The notes under the pieces: model-generated
Seen by the model: the letters and a program-made list of their open reading frames with translations, nothing else
Told to the model about the DNA's origin: nothing
Databases searched by the model: none
Part shown: positions 1-6,049 of the stretch, piece after piece
How positions within the stretch are numbered: position 1 is the first letter of the stretch
How the letters are laid out: every line of letters begins with the position of its first letter
Made by a program: the position numbers and the translations under genes
Assembly (NCBI RefSeq): GCF_045105435.1
Contig: NZ_JBGCDL010000128.1
Span: forward strand, 1 to 6,049
Source of the DNA: Kordia sp045105435
GTDB taxonomy: Bacteria; Bacteroidota; Bacteroidia; Flavobacteriales; Flavobacteriaceae
Direction: 5' to 3'
DNA length: 6,049 nt

Positions 1-1
1 T

Positions 2-661
2 ATTGCCGAAATTTCCGCTGTACTTTCTCCTACACTAGAAAAATTTGAAATAAAAGGAACTGAAGAAACGATTCTGAAAGGAAAAAAAGGAACTTCTATT
101 TATATTCCTGCAAATACGTTTCAATTTGAAGATGGAACTACGCCTACAGAAGCTATAACTCTAGAAATTAAAGAATGTTATAGTCTTACCGACATGATTT
201 TTGAAGATTTGCAAACGACCTCAAAAGAGCAAATTCTTGAAACAAACGGAATGGTTTATTTGAATGCGGAATCAGACGGAAAAAAACTTTCTGTAAAAGA
301 TGGAAAAGCGGTTGTGATAGGATTTCCTAAGAAAAATGCTGCTAAAGAAATGGATTTATTTTACGAAGTGGAATTAAATGATAGCACGAAAACTTGGATT
401 CCCGATTATGAATTGTTTGAGTATCAAACTAAAGCGGCAACTGATACTACAGATGTGGTTGGAGAAGCTGCTTATGGCATTGAATATCCGGTTGAAATGA
501 CCGATGATTTATATGATTATGGATATTCGCCTTTTATATGGACAGGGCAATTAGATGATTTTAAACTTAAAGGAAGTGATAAAAGCATTATTGAGTATAT
601 CAATACGCTTAAAAATATCGACAATGCAACTGCCTATTCATTTTACAAAAATGAATGGTAA
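2..661 (+). CDS. Upstream half of a nonsense-split envelope-type protein, 5' end outside window
   Basis: The frame is open from the left edge to TAA at 659-661, so the gene begins outside the window. The first in-window ATG (194) is codon 65 and lies inside a continuous beta-rich domain, so it is not the likely start. Counting from position 2, visible motifs are GTSIYIPANTF (30-40), LEIKECYSLTDM (54-65) and ETNGMVYLNA (80-89). From memory, this pattern (a 'G-T-x-I-x-IPANxF' strand, 'ECYSLxDM', then 'ETxGMxY') recurs in uncharacterised Flavobacteriia lipoprotein-like or ZU5-like beta-sandwich proteins. A signal peptide would lie upstream and cannot be seen. The frame resumes directly after the stop with TYLEFDIDKNGK and stays open to 1315, so this is very probably the front part of one gene whose rear part is at 698-1315. 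The function is unknown. I am confident this is coding sequence but not of the family name. Confidence 0.8.
   Translation: MAEISAVLSPTLEKFEIKGTEETILKGKKGTSIYIPANTFQFEDGTTPTEAITLEIKECYSLTDMIFEDLQTTSKEQILETNGMVYLNAESDGKKLSVKDGKAVVIGFPKKNAAKEMDLFYEVELNDSTKTWIPDYELFEYQTKAATDTTDVVGEAAYGIEYPVEMTDDLYDYGYSPFIWTGQLDDFKLKGSDKSIIEYINTLKNIDNATAYSFYKNEW
659..661 (+). other. Premature in-frame TAA splitting one gene
   Basis: The codons run TGG-TAA-ACA in frame 2. Both sides read as well-formed protein: SFYKNEW before the stop and TYLEFDIDKNGKMVNF after it. The same frame is open for 219 codons before and 217 codons after. A one-base change from AAA, CAA or GAA would create this stop. There is no frameshift and no further decay, so the lesion is recent, or is a sequencing error, or the downstream part is translated separately. 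Confidence 0.75.
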
Positions 662-697
662 ACATATTTAGAATTCGATATTGATAAAAATGGTAAA

Positions 698-1315
698 ATG
701 GTCAATTTTAAACCAAGATCATTTCCTGATAAAAAGTATAGTAAAAAAGCAACTAAAATAACTCTCGAATTATTTAAATCACTTCCACCTTTTGATATAA
801 ATGATGAAGATAGGTATGCGGATTACGAACGGTATTTTTCATTAAGTATTAGATCTAATCGTACGTTAAATCAAGAGAAATTTAAACAAAAATTCAGAAA
901 TAAATATGCCAATTATACAAACACAGCTATTGAAAAAATTGACCCAAGTGCCTTAGAATTTTATATGTTTTCGGCAACAGAAATGGGTTGGATTAATTGT
1001 GATCGATTTTGGGATATTGACGAAGATGATAAAACAGATTTCATTGTCAAAACAGCCAATCCGAAAGAAACCAAAATTCAACTTATTTTTAAAGACATTA
1101 AAAGTATTATGACTGGATCTTATGAAAATGGTGCTTTTGTCTTTAAAAACATCCCAAAAGGGAAAGATATTAAAGTCATCGGAATTAGTTATGCAAACGG
1201 AAAACCAACATTATCAGTAGGAACAGCAACCACAGCTACTAAAAACTTTGAACTCACAACTTTTAAAGAGTTTTCACTTGATGAACTGGAAACTGAGTTG
1301 AATAATTTGCAATAA
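698..1315 (+). CDS. Downstream half of the nonsense-split envelope-type protein
   Basis: The 205 codons from ATG 698 are in the same frame as the preceding ORF. The frame is in fact open from 662, and its first 12 codons (TYLEFDIDKNGK) resemble a beta-strand 'hYhxFxIDKNGKhxNh' element that continues straight into MVNFKP. ATG 698 is therefore more likely an internal methionine than a true start, and no Shine-Dalgarno-like sequence precedes it. Counting from 698, the protein has a charged, probably helical part (10-80), the motif GWINCDRFWD (97-106), which I recall from uncharacterised Flavobacteriia proteins, and a beta-rich C-terminal part (about 110-190) ending in an acidic, leucine-containing tail. 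There is no signal peptide or membrane segment, as expected for a C-terminal fragment. If translated alone by re-initiation, it would stay in the cytoplasm. The function is unknown. Confidence 0.7.
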   Translation: MVNFKPRSFPDKKYSKKATKITLELFKSLPPFDINDEDRYADYERYFSLSIRSNRTLNQEKFKQKFRNKYANYTNTAIEKIDPSALEFYMFSATEMGWINCDRFWDIDEDDKTDFIVKTANPKETKIQLIFKDIKSIMTGSYENGAFVFKNIPKGKDIKVIGISYANGKPTLSVGTATTATKNFELTTFKEFSLDELETELNNLQ

Positions 1316-1382
1316 AAACGATAATTCCGCGAATTCTACTCGATCTTTCAATAAAAAACGATCTCCTTATAACAGTATTTTG

Positions 1383-1390
1383 TATCTTTA
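1383..1390 (+). promoter_or_regulatory. Possible Bacteroidota -7 element
   Basis: TATCTTTA matches the Bacteroidota -7 consensus TAnnTTTG except for the last base and is preceded by TTG. No TTG/TTTG -33 element is found at the usual 19-21 bp spacing upstream. If real, it would transcribe the small ORF at 1440 and the large gene at 1570 with a long leader. This is weak support. Confidence 0.22.
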
Positions 1391-1439
1391 GGTGAAAATC
1401 TCCCCAAACCCTAGTTTGTAACAACTGTAATAAAGAACG

Positions 1440-1535
1440 ATGTTTCTTTACACAAAGAAAAAATGGCTTTGCCTAGCTATTATTCTTCTCATATTACAGT
1501 CTAAAAACAAAAATATTATAGCCCAATTATTTTAA
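1440..1535 (+). CDS. 31-codon orphan signal-peptide-like ORF, possible gene remnant
   Basis: ATG to TAA encodes 31 residues: a positively charged start (MFLYTKKKW), a hydrophobic core (LCLAIILLILQ), then a polar stretch ending NIIAQLF. That layout is a textbook Bacteroidota type I signal peptide with probable cleavage at A-Q, but only two residues (LF) remain after the Q before the stop. The next gene starts 34 bp downstream in another frame and has its own signal peptide. The ORF may be the leftover 5' end of a deleted exported-protein gene, a small secreted or leader peptide, or chance. The N-to-C order of charge, core and AQ site is what argues against chance. A 31-codon ORF carries little statistical weight by length alone. 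Confidence 0.35.
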   Translation: MFLYTKKKWLCLAIILLILQSKNKNIIAQLF

Positions 1536-1569
1536 ATTGAAGTTCGTATTATTTTATCAAAAGAATTAA

Positions 1570-4512
1570 ATGAAAATATTATACAAATTAGTTTTTGGTG
1601 TATTGCTCTTATCACTGAATGTAGCGTTTGGACAAGGAGAAGGTGTAAACTGGTATTTTGGCTCTAATGCAGGTTTAGACTTTAATACTTCGCCACCTAC
1701 GGCTTTGACAAATGGAGCTTTGGAAACCAACGAAGGTGTTGCTACAATTTCAAGCCAAAGTGGACAATTACTTTTTTATAGTGATGGAAGATTTGTTTGG
1801 GATAGAAATCATCAGATAACGCCAAATGGATCAGGTTTAACGGGCGATAGTTCCAGTACACAATCTGCCATTATTGTTCCCAAACCGAACGATCCTACTA
1901 TTTATTATATTTTTACGGTAGTGAATGAAGCAGGATCTCAAGGACTTCGCTATTCTGAATTCGACCTTACATTAAATGGCGGAACTGGTGATGTTACAAC
2001 AATGAAAAATATACCACTTTGGACACCAACTTGTGAAAAAATTACGGCAGTTCAGCATGCCAATGGAAACGATTTTTGGGTATTAAGTCACGAATGGCAA
2101 AGCAATACTTTTTTAGTATTTGAAGTAACTGATGCTGGTGTAAATGAAACTGCAATTACACAAAGTATCGGGTCCGATCATAGTGGCGGTAGCGCACAAA
2201 CAATTGGTTATATGAAAGCTTCCTCTGACGGAAGTAAATTGGCATTGGCACAATGGTCTACCGACAGTTTTGTTGAATTACTTGATTTTGATGACGCTAC
2301 AGGAATTATTTCCAATCCTATAAAGATAGAAAATGTCTTTTATAATGGTCCGCAAAGTGGCGCGTATGGAATTGAGTTTTCTCCAAATACCGAATTGCTA
2401 TATGTTTCCGACTTAAATTTTGGTTCGGGTACTGGAAGTGCTGTACATCAGTTTGATATTACTTCTGGAAATCAGACAGATATCATAAATTCAGATGTGA
2501 TTTTGTACCAAGGAAATGATATTGTTGGTGCAATTCAGTTGGCGATTGACGAAAAATTATATTTGGCAAATACGGGAGTTACATTTCTTGATGTAATTGA
2601 TAATCCTAATGAAATTGGTACAGGTGCTAATTATTTGAATAGAGAAGTTGACTTGCTAGGACGACAATCACGATTTGGACTTCCAACGTTTATTCAGTCG
2701 TTTTTTGTGGGTAGTATACAGTTTGAAAATGTCTGTTTGGGCGATGAAACCGTTTTCACCCTAAATACTACCGAAGAAAATATTACCGCTATTAGTTGGG
2801 ATTTTGGTGATAGCACAACTTCCAATTTGATGGATCCGACGCATACGTATGCAGCTACAGGAACGTATGTTGTTACTGTGCTTATTACTGTGGATGGTGA
2901 AGTAAGAGAAACTACGAGAGATATTACCATTTATGAAGTACCAACGGCGAGTGCTGTTTCGGATTATTTGTTGTGTGATGATATTTCTAACAATCAAATA
3001 GAAACTTTTGATCTTTCTACCAAAATAGATGAAGCGTTAGGCGGACAATCTGATGTATTGTATGATGCAGCGTTTTACACTTCTTTAGAAAATGCCGAAA
3101 ATGATGAAAATAGATTGCCATTGACGTTTGATAATACGACAAATAACCAAGAAATTTTTGTGCGCGTTTTTAATTTAGCACAAGCTAATTGCCACGATGT
3201 TACAAGCTTTACACTTATTGTAAATCCGTTGCCTGTAGCAAATATGGTTGATGATCTTGATATTTGTGACGATCAAACAAATGATGGTTTTGAAGTGATC
3301 AATATGAATCAGTTTGATAGTATTGTGTTGCAAAATCAGCTTGCAGAAAATTTTGAAATTACCTATCATCTCTCACAAGAAGATGCTGATGATGATATTG
3401 GTGCATTGCCTGTAAACTTTCAAACCATAGACAATCCGCAACCAATTTTTGTACGTATTGAAGCTGCCGGAAATGCAACTTGTTTTGATACAACTGATTT
3501 TCAAATTTCCATTACACCTGCAATTATAGCGAATGAAGTTGATGGTTTGTTTGAATGTAGTTTTCTTGATGATCCAAATTCAGCAACATTTAATTTAGCT
3601 TCACAAAATGATGAAATTTTAGCTGGTCTTACCGGAACGTATGCCATAACTTATCATTTGAGTCCGCAAAATGCGATGATGAATGTGGATCCTGTGAGTA
3701 GTACGTTTACCAATACGACGAATCCGCAGCAAATTTACGTACGTATTGAAGATACTACAAATGTTACTTGTTTTGATGTCGTTGATTTTGCCGTAACCGC
3801 AATTGCAACGCCTGTTATAGAAGAAAATGAAACTTTATATTTATGTACTGACGGAATTGTAGTATTGTCTGCTGGCGTTGTCGCAGACTTTTATAATTGG
3901 TCTAACGGAGAAAGTACCGAAAGTATTATTGTAGATACTCCAGGAACGTATACCGTTGAAGTTGGAAACAGTTATACCGTTTTGGGCGAGCAGAAAAATT
4001 GTAGCAATACAAAAACGTTTACGGTCATAGAATCGGGTCCTGCAACGGGAATTGATGTTACGATTACCGATTGGACAAGATTTGAAAATACCATTGCTGT
4101 AGTTGTGCAAGGTTTGGGCGATTATGAATATTCGTTGGATGGAATTACGTATACAGATGCCAACTTCTTTGATGATTTACTTGCGGGCGAATATACCATG
4201 TATGTGAGAGATAAAAATGATTGCGGAATTGTAACGCAGCCTGTGTATTTATTGAACTACCCACGATTTTTTACGCCAAACACAGATGGATTTAATGACA
4301 ATTGGCAAATTATTGCTTCCGAAAGTGACGCCACTCTTGAAATTCACGTTTTTGACCGATATGGAAAACGATTGATTACCTTGAATCCTTTGTCTAAAGG
4401 TTGGGATGGAAATTATAACGGACGTCGTATGCCTTCTGGCGATTATTGGTTTAGAGTAGAAAGACCTATGATTGGAACTATATATACAGGACATTTTACG
4501 TTGAAACGATAA
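1570..4512 (+). CDS. Large secreted surface protein with PKD domain and T9SS type B sorting domain
   Basis: This 980-residue protein is exported through Sec and then T9SS to the cell surface or medium. Seen in order: signal peptide 1-21 (core LVFGVLLLSLNVAFG, then Q); a beta-rich, probably propeller-like region about 23-380 starting GVNWYFGSNAGLDFN, with VWDRNH and SSTQSAIIVP; a PKD domain 384-457 with the hallmark WDFGDS at 410-415 followed by DPTHTYAATGTY; three tandem repeats at 458-552, 553-649 and 650-747; an Ig-like module 748-825 (YNWSNGEST, PGTYTVEV; Cys759 and Cys811); another beta module about 826-896; and a C-terminal domain 897-980 with FFTPNTDGFND, VFDRYGK (927-933) and WDGNYNGRRMPSGDYWFRV. 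The last is the gliding-motility-associated (CHU_C, type B) sorting domain. The start is fixed by the signal peptide; the upstream bases are A-rich without a Shine-Dalgarno. Binding through the PKD and repeat modules (adhesion or glycan binding) is inference; no catalytic motif is seen. No SprF/PorP-like gene lies next to it in the window. Confidence 0.95.
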   Translation: MKILYKLVFGVLLLSLNVAFGQGEGVNWYFGSNAGLDFNTSPPTALTNGALETNEGVATISSQSGQLLFYSDGRFVWDRNHQITPNGSGLTGDSSSTQSAIIVPKPNDPTIYYIFTVVNEAGSQGLRYSEFDLTLNGGTGDVTTMKNIPLWTPTCEKITAVQHANGNDFWVLSHEWQSNTFLVFEVTDAGVNETAITQSIGSDHSGGSAQTIGYMKASSDGSKLALAQWSTDSFVELLDFDDATGIISNPIKIENVFYNGPQSGAYGIEFSPNTELLYVSDLNFGSGTGSAVHQFDITSGNQTDIINSDVILYQGNDIVGAIQLAIDEKLYLANTGVTFLDVIDNPNEIGTGANYLNREVDLLGRQSRFGLPTFIQSFFVGSIQFENVCLGDETVFTLNTTEENITAISWDFGDSTTSNLMDPTHTYAATGTYVVTVLITVDGEVRETTRDITIYEVPTASAVSDYLLCDDISNNQIETFDLSTKIDEALGGQSDVLYDAAFYTSLENAENDENRLPLTFDNTTNNQEIFVRVFNLAQANCHDVTSFTLIVNPLPVANMVDDLDICDDQTNDGFEVINMNQFDSIVLQNQLAENFEITYHLSQEDADDDIGALPVNFQTIDNPQPIFVRIEAAGNATCFDTTDFQISITPAIIANEVDGLFECSFLDDPNSATFNLASQNDEILAGLTGTYAITYHLSPQNAMMNVDPVSSTFTNTTNPQQIYVRIEDTTNVTCFDVVDFAVTAIATPVIEENETLYLCTDGIVVLSAGVVADFYNWSNGESTESIIVDTPGTYTVEVGNSYTVLGEQKNCSNTKTFTVIESGPATGIDVTITDWTRFENTIAVVVQGLGDYEYSLDGITYTDANFFDDLLAGEYTMYVRDKNDCGIVTQPVYLLNYPRFFTPNTDGFNDNWQIIASESDATLEIHVFDRYGKRLITLNPLSKGWDGNYNGRRMPSGDYWFRVERPMIGTIYTGHFTLKR
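2941..3810 (+). repeat. Three tandem ~96-residue coding repeats inside the surface protein
   Basis: The repeat units begin at codons 458, 553 and 650 and are 95, 97 and 98 residues long. Each starts with a proline-led linker and 'hxxCxx' (YLLCDD, DICDD, FECSF). Each continues through 'FTNTTNPQQIYVRIED'-type text and closes with C-x-D-h-x-x-F (CHDVTSF, CFDTTDF, CFDVVDF). Cysteines fall at 469/541, 566/638 and 663/734, spaced 72, 72 and 71 residues, which suggests one disulfide per unit outside the cell. The DNA copies have diverged, so this is old domain duplication rather than a recent slippage product. Confidence 0.85.
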
Positions 4513-4513
4513 T

Positions 4514-4541
4514 TAGCGATAAAAAATAGTATTTATAGCTA
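4514..4541 (+). terminator. Weak AT-rich hairpin just after the surface protein gene
   Basis: TAGCGATAAA (4514-4523) can pair with TTTATAGCTA (4532-4541), with one G-A mismatch and an 8-base loop. It begins two bases after the TAA of the 980-residue gene. The stem is AT-rich and no T-run follows, so intrinsic termination is uncertain. The position is its main support. Confidence 0.3.
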
Positions 4542-4575
4542 CTTTCTGACTTCATAAAATACGTAATTATTCGTA

Positions 4576-4606
4576 TTGTAGATTACTCCAAAAAATCTGA
4601 TTTTTG
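4576..4606 (+). promoter_or_regulatory. Candidate Bacteroidota promoter for the membrane protein gene
   Basis: TTG at 4576-4578 is followed after 20 bp by GATTTTTG at 4599-4606. This fits the Bacteroidota TTG-N19-21-TAnnTTTG layout with one mismatch in the -7 box. Transcription would start near 4612, giving a leader of about 18 bases before ATG 4630. The -7 box overlaps a small inverted repeat (AAAAATC-T-GATTTTT, 4591-4605). In such AT-rich DNA a chance match is quite possible. Confidence 0.3.
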
Positions 4607-4629
4607 AGAAAGTAATATATTCCATTTTC

Positions 4630-5661
4630 ATGCAAAAAAAACTCACCAATAAAGATCGGAAAAAGATAGTACAGAAATTATGGCTTATGTCGATTATAGT
4701 ACTGTGTTTTATCGGTATATTTTCAGCAATTTACTTTTTTGTGCTGCGCGATTTTCACAAAGAAGATGATGGTTTTGGATATATTCCAATAGTAATGTTT
4801 GGTCTTTTTTCACTGTTTTTTATTGGAATTATTGCCTATATGATTTCAATTTTTGTAACAGATTTGAATGCTGGAATTAAAGATTGTTTTGAAGGAATTA
4901 TTGAAGATAAAAGACTTGATATTAAACAAAGTACTTCAAGAGCAGGAGGATCTGGTATTAGAGGTTCTAGGGGACGGAAAACCAGCACTAAACGATATTA
5001 TTATATTACTATTGATGGTATAGAACATAAGATCGATTATACAATGTATATGAATGTAAAAGTTGGTGATACTGTTTATTTTGAAATCGCACCAAAGTCA
5101 CATGTTATCTTATTTTATGAAGTCCTTGAAAGCGCTCCATCTATTTCATCTGCCATTATTGAAAGATCGGAAAAAAGAAGTTATCCAGATTCAAAAGTTA
5201 GACAAGCGCCTTTGACGCAAAAGGACAAAAATACTATTCGTACGTTTTATGATACCAAAATGCGTTCTCGATTGCTTGTTGTTGGACTTTTAGGCGTCAT
5301 CATTTTTGGACTGATTTATAATGGTTTGATCATCATCGTTATTTTTATGTTTCCAATTCCATTGATCGCATGTACGCAATTGTATAAAGCGATACTGCTT
5401 TATTTTAATTTTAAAAAGTCTGTTGATCACGGGCGAAAATTACTGACTAATACACAGGTAACCGACAAACTTTTTACTACCATTTCTAACAATAAAGGAA
5501 AGCATCAAAAAAACACGATAACAACATCTTATAAGGTTATGTTGGTTCCCGAAAGTATATACCAAAATATCAAAATTGGAGACGAAATTATTGTACATGA
5601 GGCATCACACTTATCTATTATTATTGGTATTACTTTAGACGATGTTTATTACGAGTTTTAA
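4630..5661 (+). CDS. Four-helix membrane protein made of two tandem copies of one unit
   Basis: I do not recognise the family of this 343-residue protein. Membrane helices lie at about 17-39, 50-76, 215-231 and 233-251. The N-terminus (KKLTNKDRKKIVQK) and the segments after helices 2 and 4 are basic, while the helix 1-2 loop is acidic (HKEDDGF). By the positive-inside rule the N-terminus and both soluble domains are cytoplasmic. The two halves correspond: LTNKDRKKI (5-13) with LTQKDKNTI (195-203), and the domain ends VKVGDTVYFEIAPKSHVILF (Gly146-Asp147) with IKIGDEIIVHEASHLSIII (Gly317-Asp318). Copy 1 carries an extra Gly/Ser/Arg-rich stretch (about 101-122) that accounts for the offset falling from 190 to 171 residues. 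The soluble part looks like a small beta domain with a turn at GD. ATG 4630 is supported by the basic N-terminus; no Shine-Dalgarno is visible. The gene stands 117 bp from its upstream neighbour and probably has its own promoter. The function is unknown. Confidence 0.88.
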   Translation: MQKKLTNKDRKKIVQKLWLMSIIVLCFIGIFSAIYFFVLRDFHKEDDGFGYIPIVMFGLFSLFFIGIIAYMISIFVTDLNAGIKDCFEGIIEDKRLDIKQSTSRAGGSGIRGSRGRKTSTKRYYYITIDGIEHKIDYTMYMNVKVGDTVYFEIAPKSHVILFYEVLESAPSISSAIIERSEKRSYPDSKVRQAPLTQKDKNTIRTFYDTKMRSRLLVVGLLGVIIFGLIYNGLIIIVIFMFPIPLIACTQLYKAILLYFNFKKSVDHGRKLLTNTQVTDKLFTTISNNKGKHQKNTITTSYKVMLVPESIYQNIKIGDEIIVHEASHLSIIIGITLDDVYYEF

Positions 5662-5721
5662 TTGTTTATGTTATTAATTTTTAAGCAATTGTTCTTGAAT
5701 TTGATACGTACTAAAGTTTAA

Positions 5722-5862
5722 GAAAATTACAATGCTAATGCCGCAATTTTAAGTACGATTAAAGATAAAATTTTGGCGGCTTCTCTCAAATGTAAAAACG
5801 ATTCTATAAATTATTTTAGACAGAAAAATTTATGGGAACAAAGTATTGGTTCTAAAGTATAA
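5722..5862 (+). pseudogene. Possible gene relic, open frame without start
   Basis: The frame between TAA 5719-5721 and TAA 5860-5862 is open for 46 codons and reads like protein (NANAAILSTIKDKILAA, then INYFRQKNLWEQSIGSKV), but has no ATG. The same frame upstream has ATG 5668 and 17 codons (MLLIFKQLFLNLIRTKV) before the first stop. This could be the tail of a decayed gene. I recognise no family, and this length can arise by chance. Confidence 0.2.
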
Positions 5863-5874
5863 TATGATACTAAA

Positions 5875-5896
5875 AAATGTTCAATATTGAACATTT
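5875..5896 (-). terminator. Perfect 22-bp palindrome, likely terminator for the minus-strand gene
   Basis: The half-site AAATGTTCAAT is followed directly by its exact reverse complement ATTGAACATTT. As RNA this gives a 9-bp stem with a 4-base loop. Read on the minus strand, the hairpin runs into six consecutive Ts (5877-5872) and lies 77 bp beyond the minus-strand stop at 5974, so an intrinsic terminator for that gene fits. On the plus strand the hairpin is followed by GGCAAC, not by Ts. The alternative is a dimeric operator site. Confidence 0.45.
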
Positions 5897-5910
5897 GGCA
5901 ACGAAGAAAG

Positions 5911-5940
5911 CCCACGCTAGCGCTAGTATATACTAGTGCC
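5911..5940. repeat. GC-richer palindromic element, REP-like
   Basis: Sixteen of these 30 bases are G or C, against clearly AT-rich surroundings. The element contains tandem CGCTAG units (5915-5920 and 5921-5926), which also form the 8-bp palindrome CGCTAGCG (5915-5922). It also contains the perfect 14-bp palindrome CTAGTATATACTAG (5923-5936), which extends to a 10-bp stem at 5920-5939 through one G-T wobble. Placement between convergent genes and unusual composition suggest a dispersed REP-type hairpin or a bidirectional terminator. Only one copy is present in the window, so repetition in the genome is inference. Confidence 0.4.
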
Positions 5941-5973
5941 GAAACACAAGCTAAAAATATACAATATCATTTT

Positions 5974-6049
5974 CTAACCAAAGAAACCCATGTCATCTAT
6001 TTCTAAAATAGTATGATCTTCTTGATAATTTCTAGCACTTGAATATTTC
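5974..6049 (-). CDS. Possible 3' end of a minus-strand gene, cut by the window edge
   Basis: On the minus strand the frame is open from the window edge (first whole codon 6048-6046) to TAG at 5976-5974. It gives 24 residues that begin KYSSARNYQEDH and end EIDDMGFFG. The mixed, protein-like composition, the following hairpin with a T-run on the same strand, and the absence of a plus-strand alternative support a real C-terminus. A 24-codon open run alone proves little, and no family can be named. Confidence 0.4.
   Translation of the reverse strand, partial: KYSSARNYQEDHTILEIDDMGFFG

Larger units (their letters stand above)
5662..5973. other. Intergenic stretch without a convincing gene
   Basis: These 312 bases lie between the membrane protein gene and a possible minus-strand gene. 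They contain a stop-broken, start-less open frame (5722-5862), a perfect 22-bp palindrome (5875-5896) and a GC-richer palindromic element (5911-5940). No T-rich hairpin terminator is evident directly after the stop at 5661. No tRNA or known RNA fold was recognised. Confidence 0.6.

Noticed and set aside
194..661. ATG 194 as the true start of a 155-residue protein
   Set aside because: The frame is open all the way to the window edge, and the upstream 64 codons carry coherent motifs (GTSIYIPANTF), so the gene starts outside the window.
1323..1335. Small inverted repeat AATTC-CGC-GAATT after the split gene
   Set aside because: A 5-bp stem with a 3-base loop and no T-run is too weak to call a terminator.
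2694..4494. Several minus-strand open frames of 64-89 codons inside the large surface protein gene
   Set aside because: They lie wholly within a strongly supported gene, show no domain or signal, and read as low-complexity shadows.
4591..4605. AAAAATC-T-GATTTTT as an intrinsic terminator
   Set aside because: Only about six A-T-rich pairs can form, and it lies about 80 bp past the stop and overlaps the candidate -7 box of the next gene.
5596..5610. HEASH at residues 323-327 of the membrane protein, matching the HExxH zinc protease pattern
   Set aside because: The equivalent position in copy 1 reads FEIAPKSH without the first histidine. The motif sits in a predicted strand just 16 residues from the C-terminus, and no third ligand follows, so it is probably chance.

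Overview
The window looks like part of a chromosome from a marine-type Flavobacteriaceae bacterium (Bacteroidota). The grounds are the low GC content, AT-rich start regions without Shine-Dalgarno sequences, and a large secreted protein ending in a type B sorting domain of the type IX secretion system (T9SS), which is confined to Bacteroidota. A genus such as Kordia would fit, but that is only an impression. No phage, CRISPR, tRNA or rRNA feature is visible.

Layout. (1) Positions 2-1315 hold one long reading frame in frame 2. It enters from the left edge and is broken by a single in-frame TAA at 659-661. The two halves read as one flavobacterial envelope-type protein of unknown function that has suffered a nonsense mutation, or carries a sequencing error. 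(2) Positions 1316-1569 are intergenic. They contain a 31-codon ORF (1440-1535) that looks like a lone signal peptide ending in IIAQ. (3) Positions 1570-4512 encode a 980-residue cell-surface protein: signal peptide, N-terminal propeller-like region, PKD domain, three tandem repeats of about 96 residues with matched cysteines, an Ig-like module, a further beta module, and a type B T9SS C-terminal domain. (4) Positions 4630-5661 encode a 343-residue four-helix membrane protein that is an internal duplication of a unit made of two membrane helices and a soluble domain. (5) Positions 5662-5973 hold no convincing gene. They hold a start-less open frame that may be a relic, a perfect 22-bp palindrome and a GC-richer palindromic element. 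(6) The last 76 bases may be the 3' end of a minus-strand gene converging on the region.

The genes do not form an evident pathway. All point rightward except the last partial one. The spacing (254 bp and 117 bp) suggests separate transcription units. No PorP/SprF-like partner gene, often found beside type B cargo, is present in the window. The points most worth checking are the nonsense-split gene, the orphan signal peptide, the duplicated membrane protein and the palindromes between the convergent genes. No clearly new system could be demonstrated.
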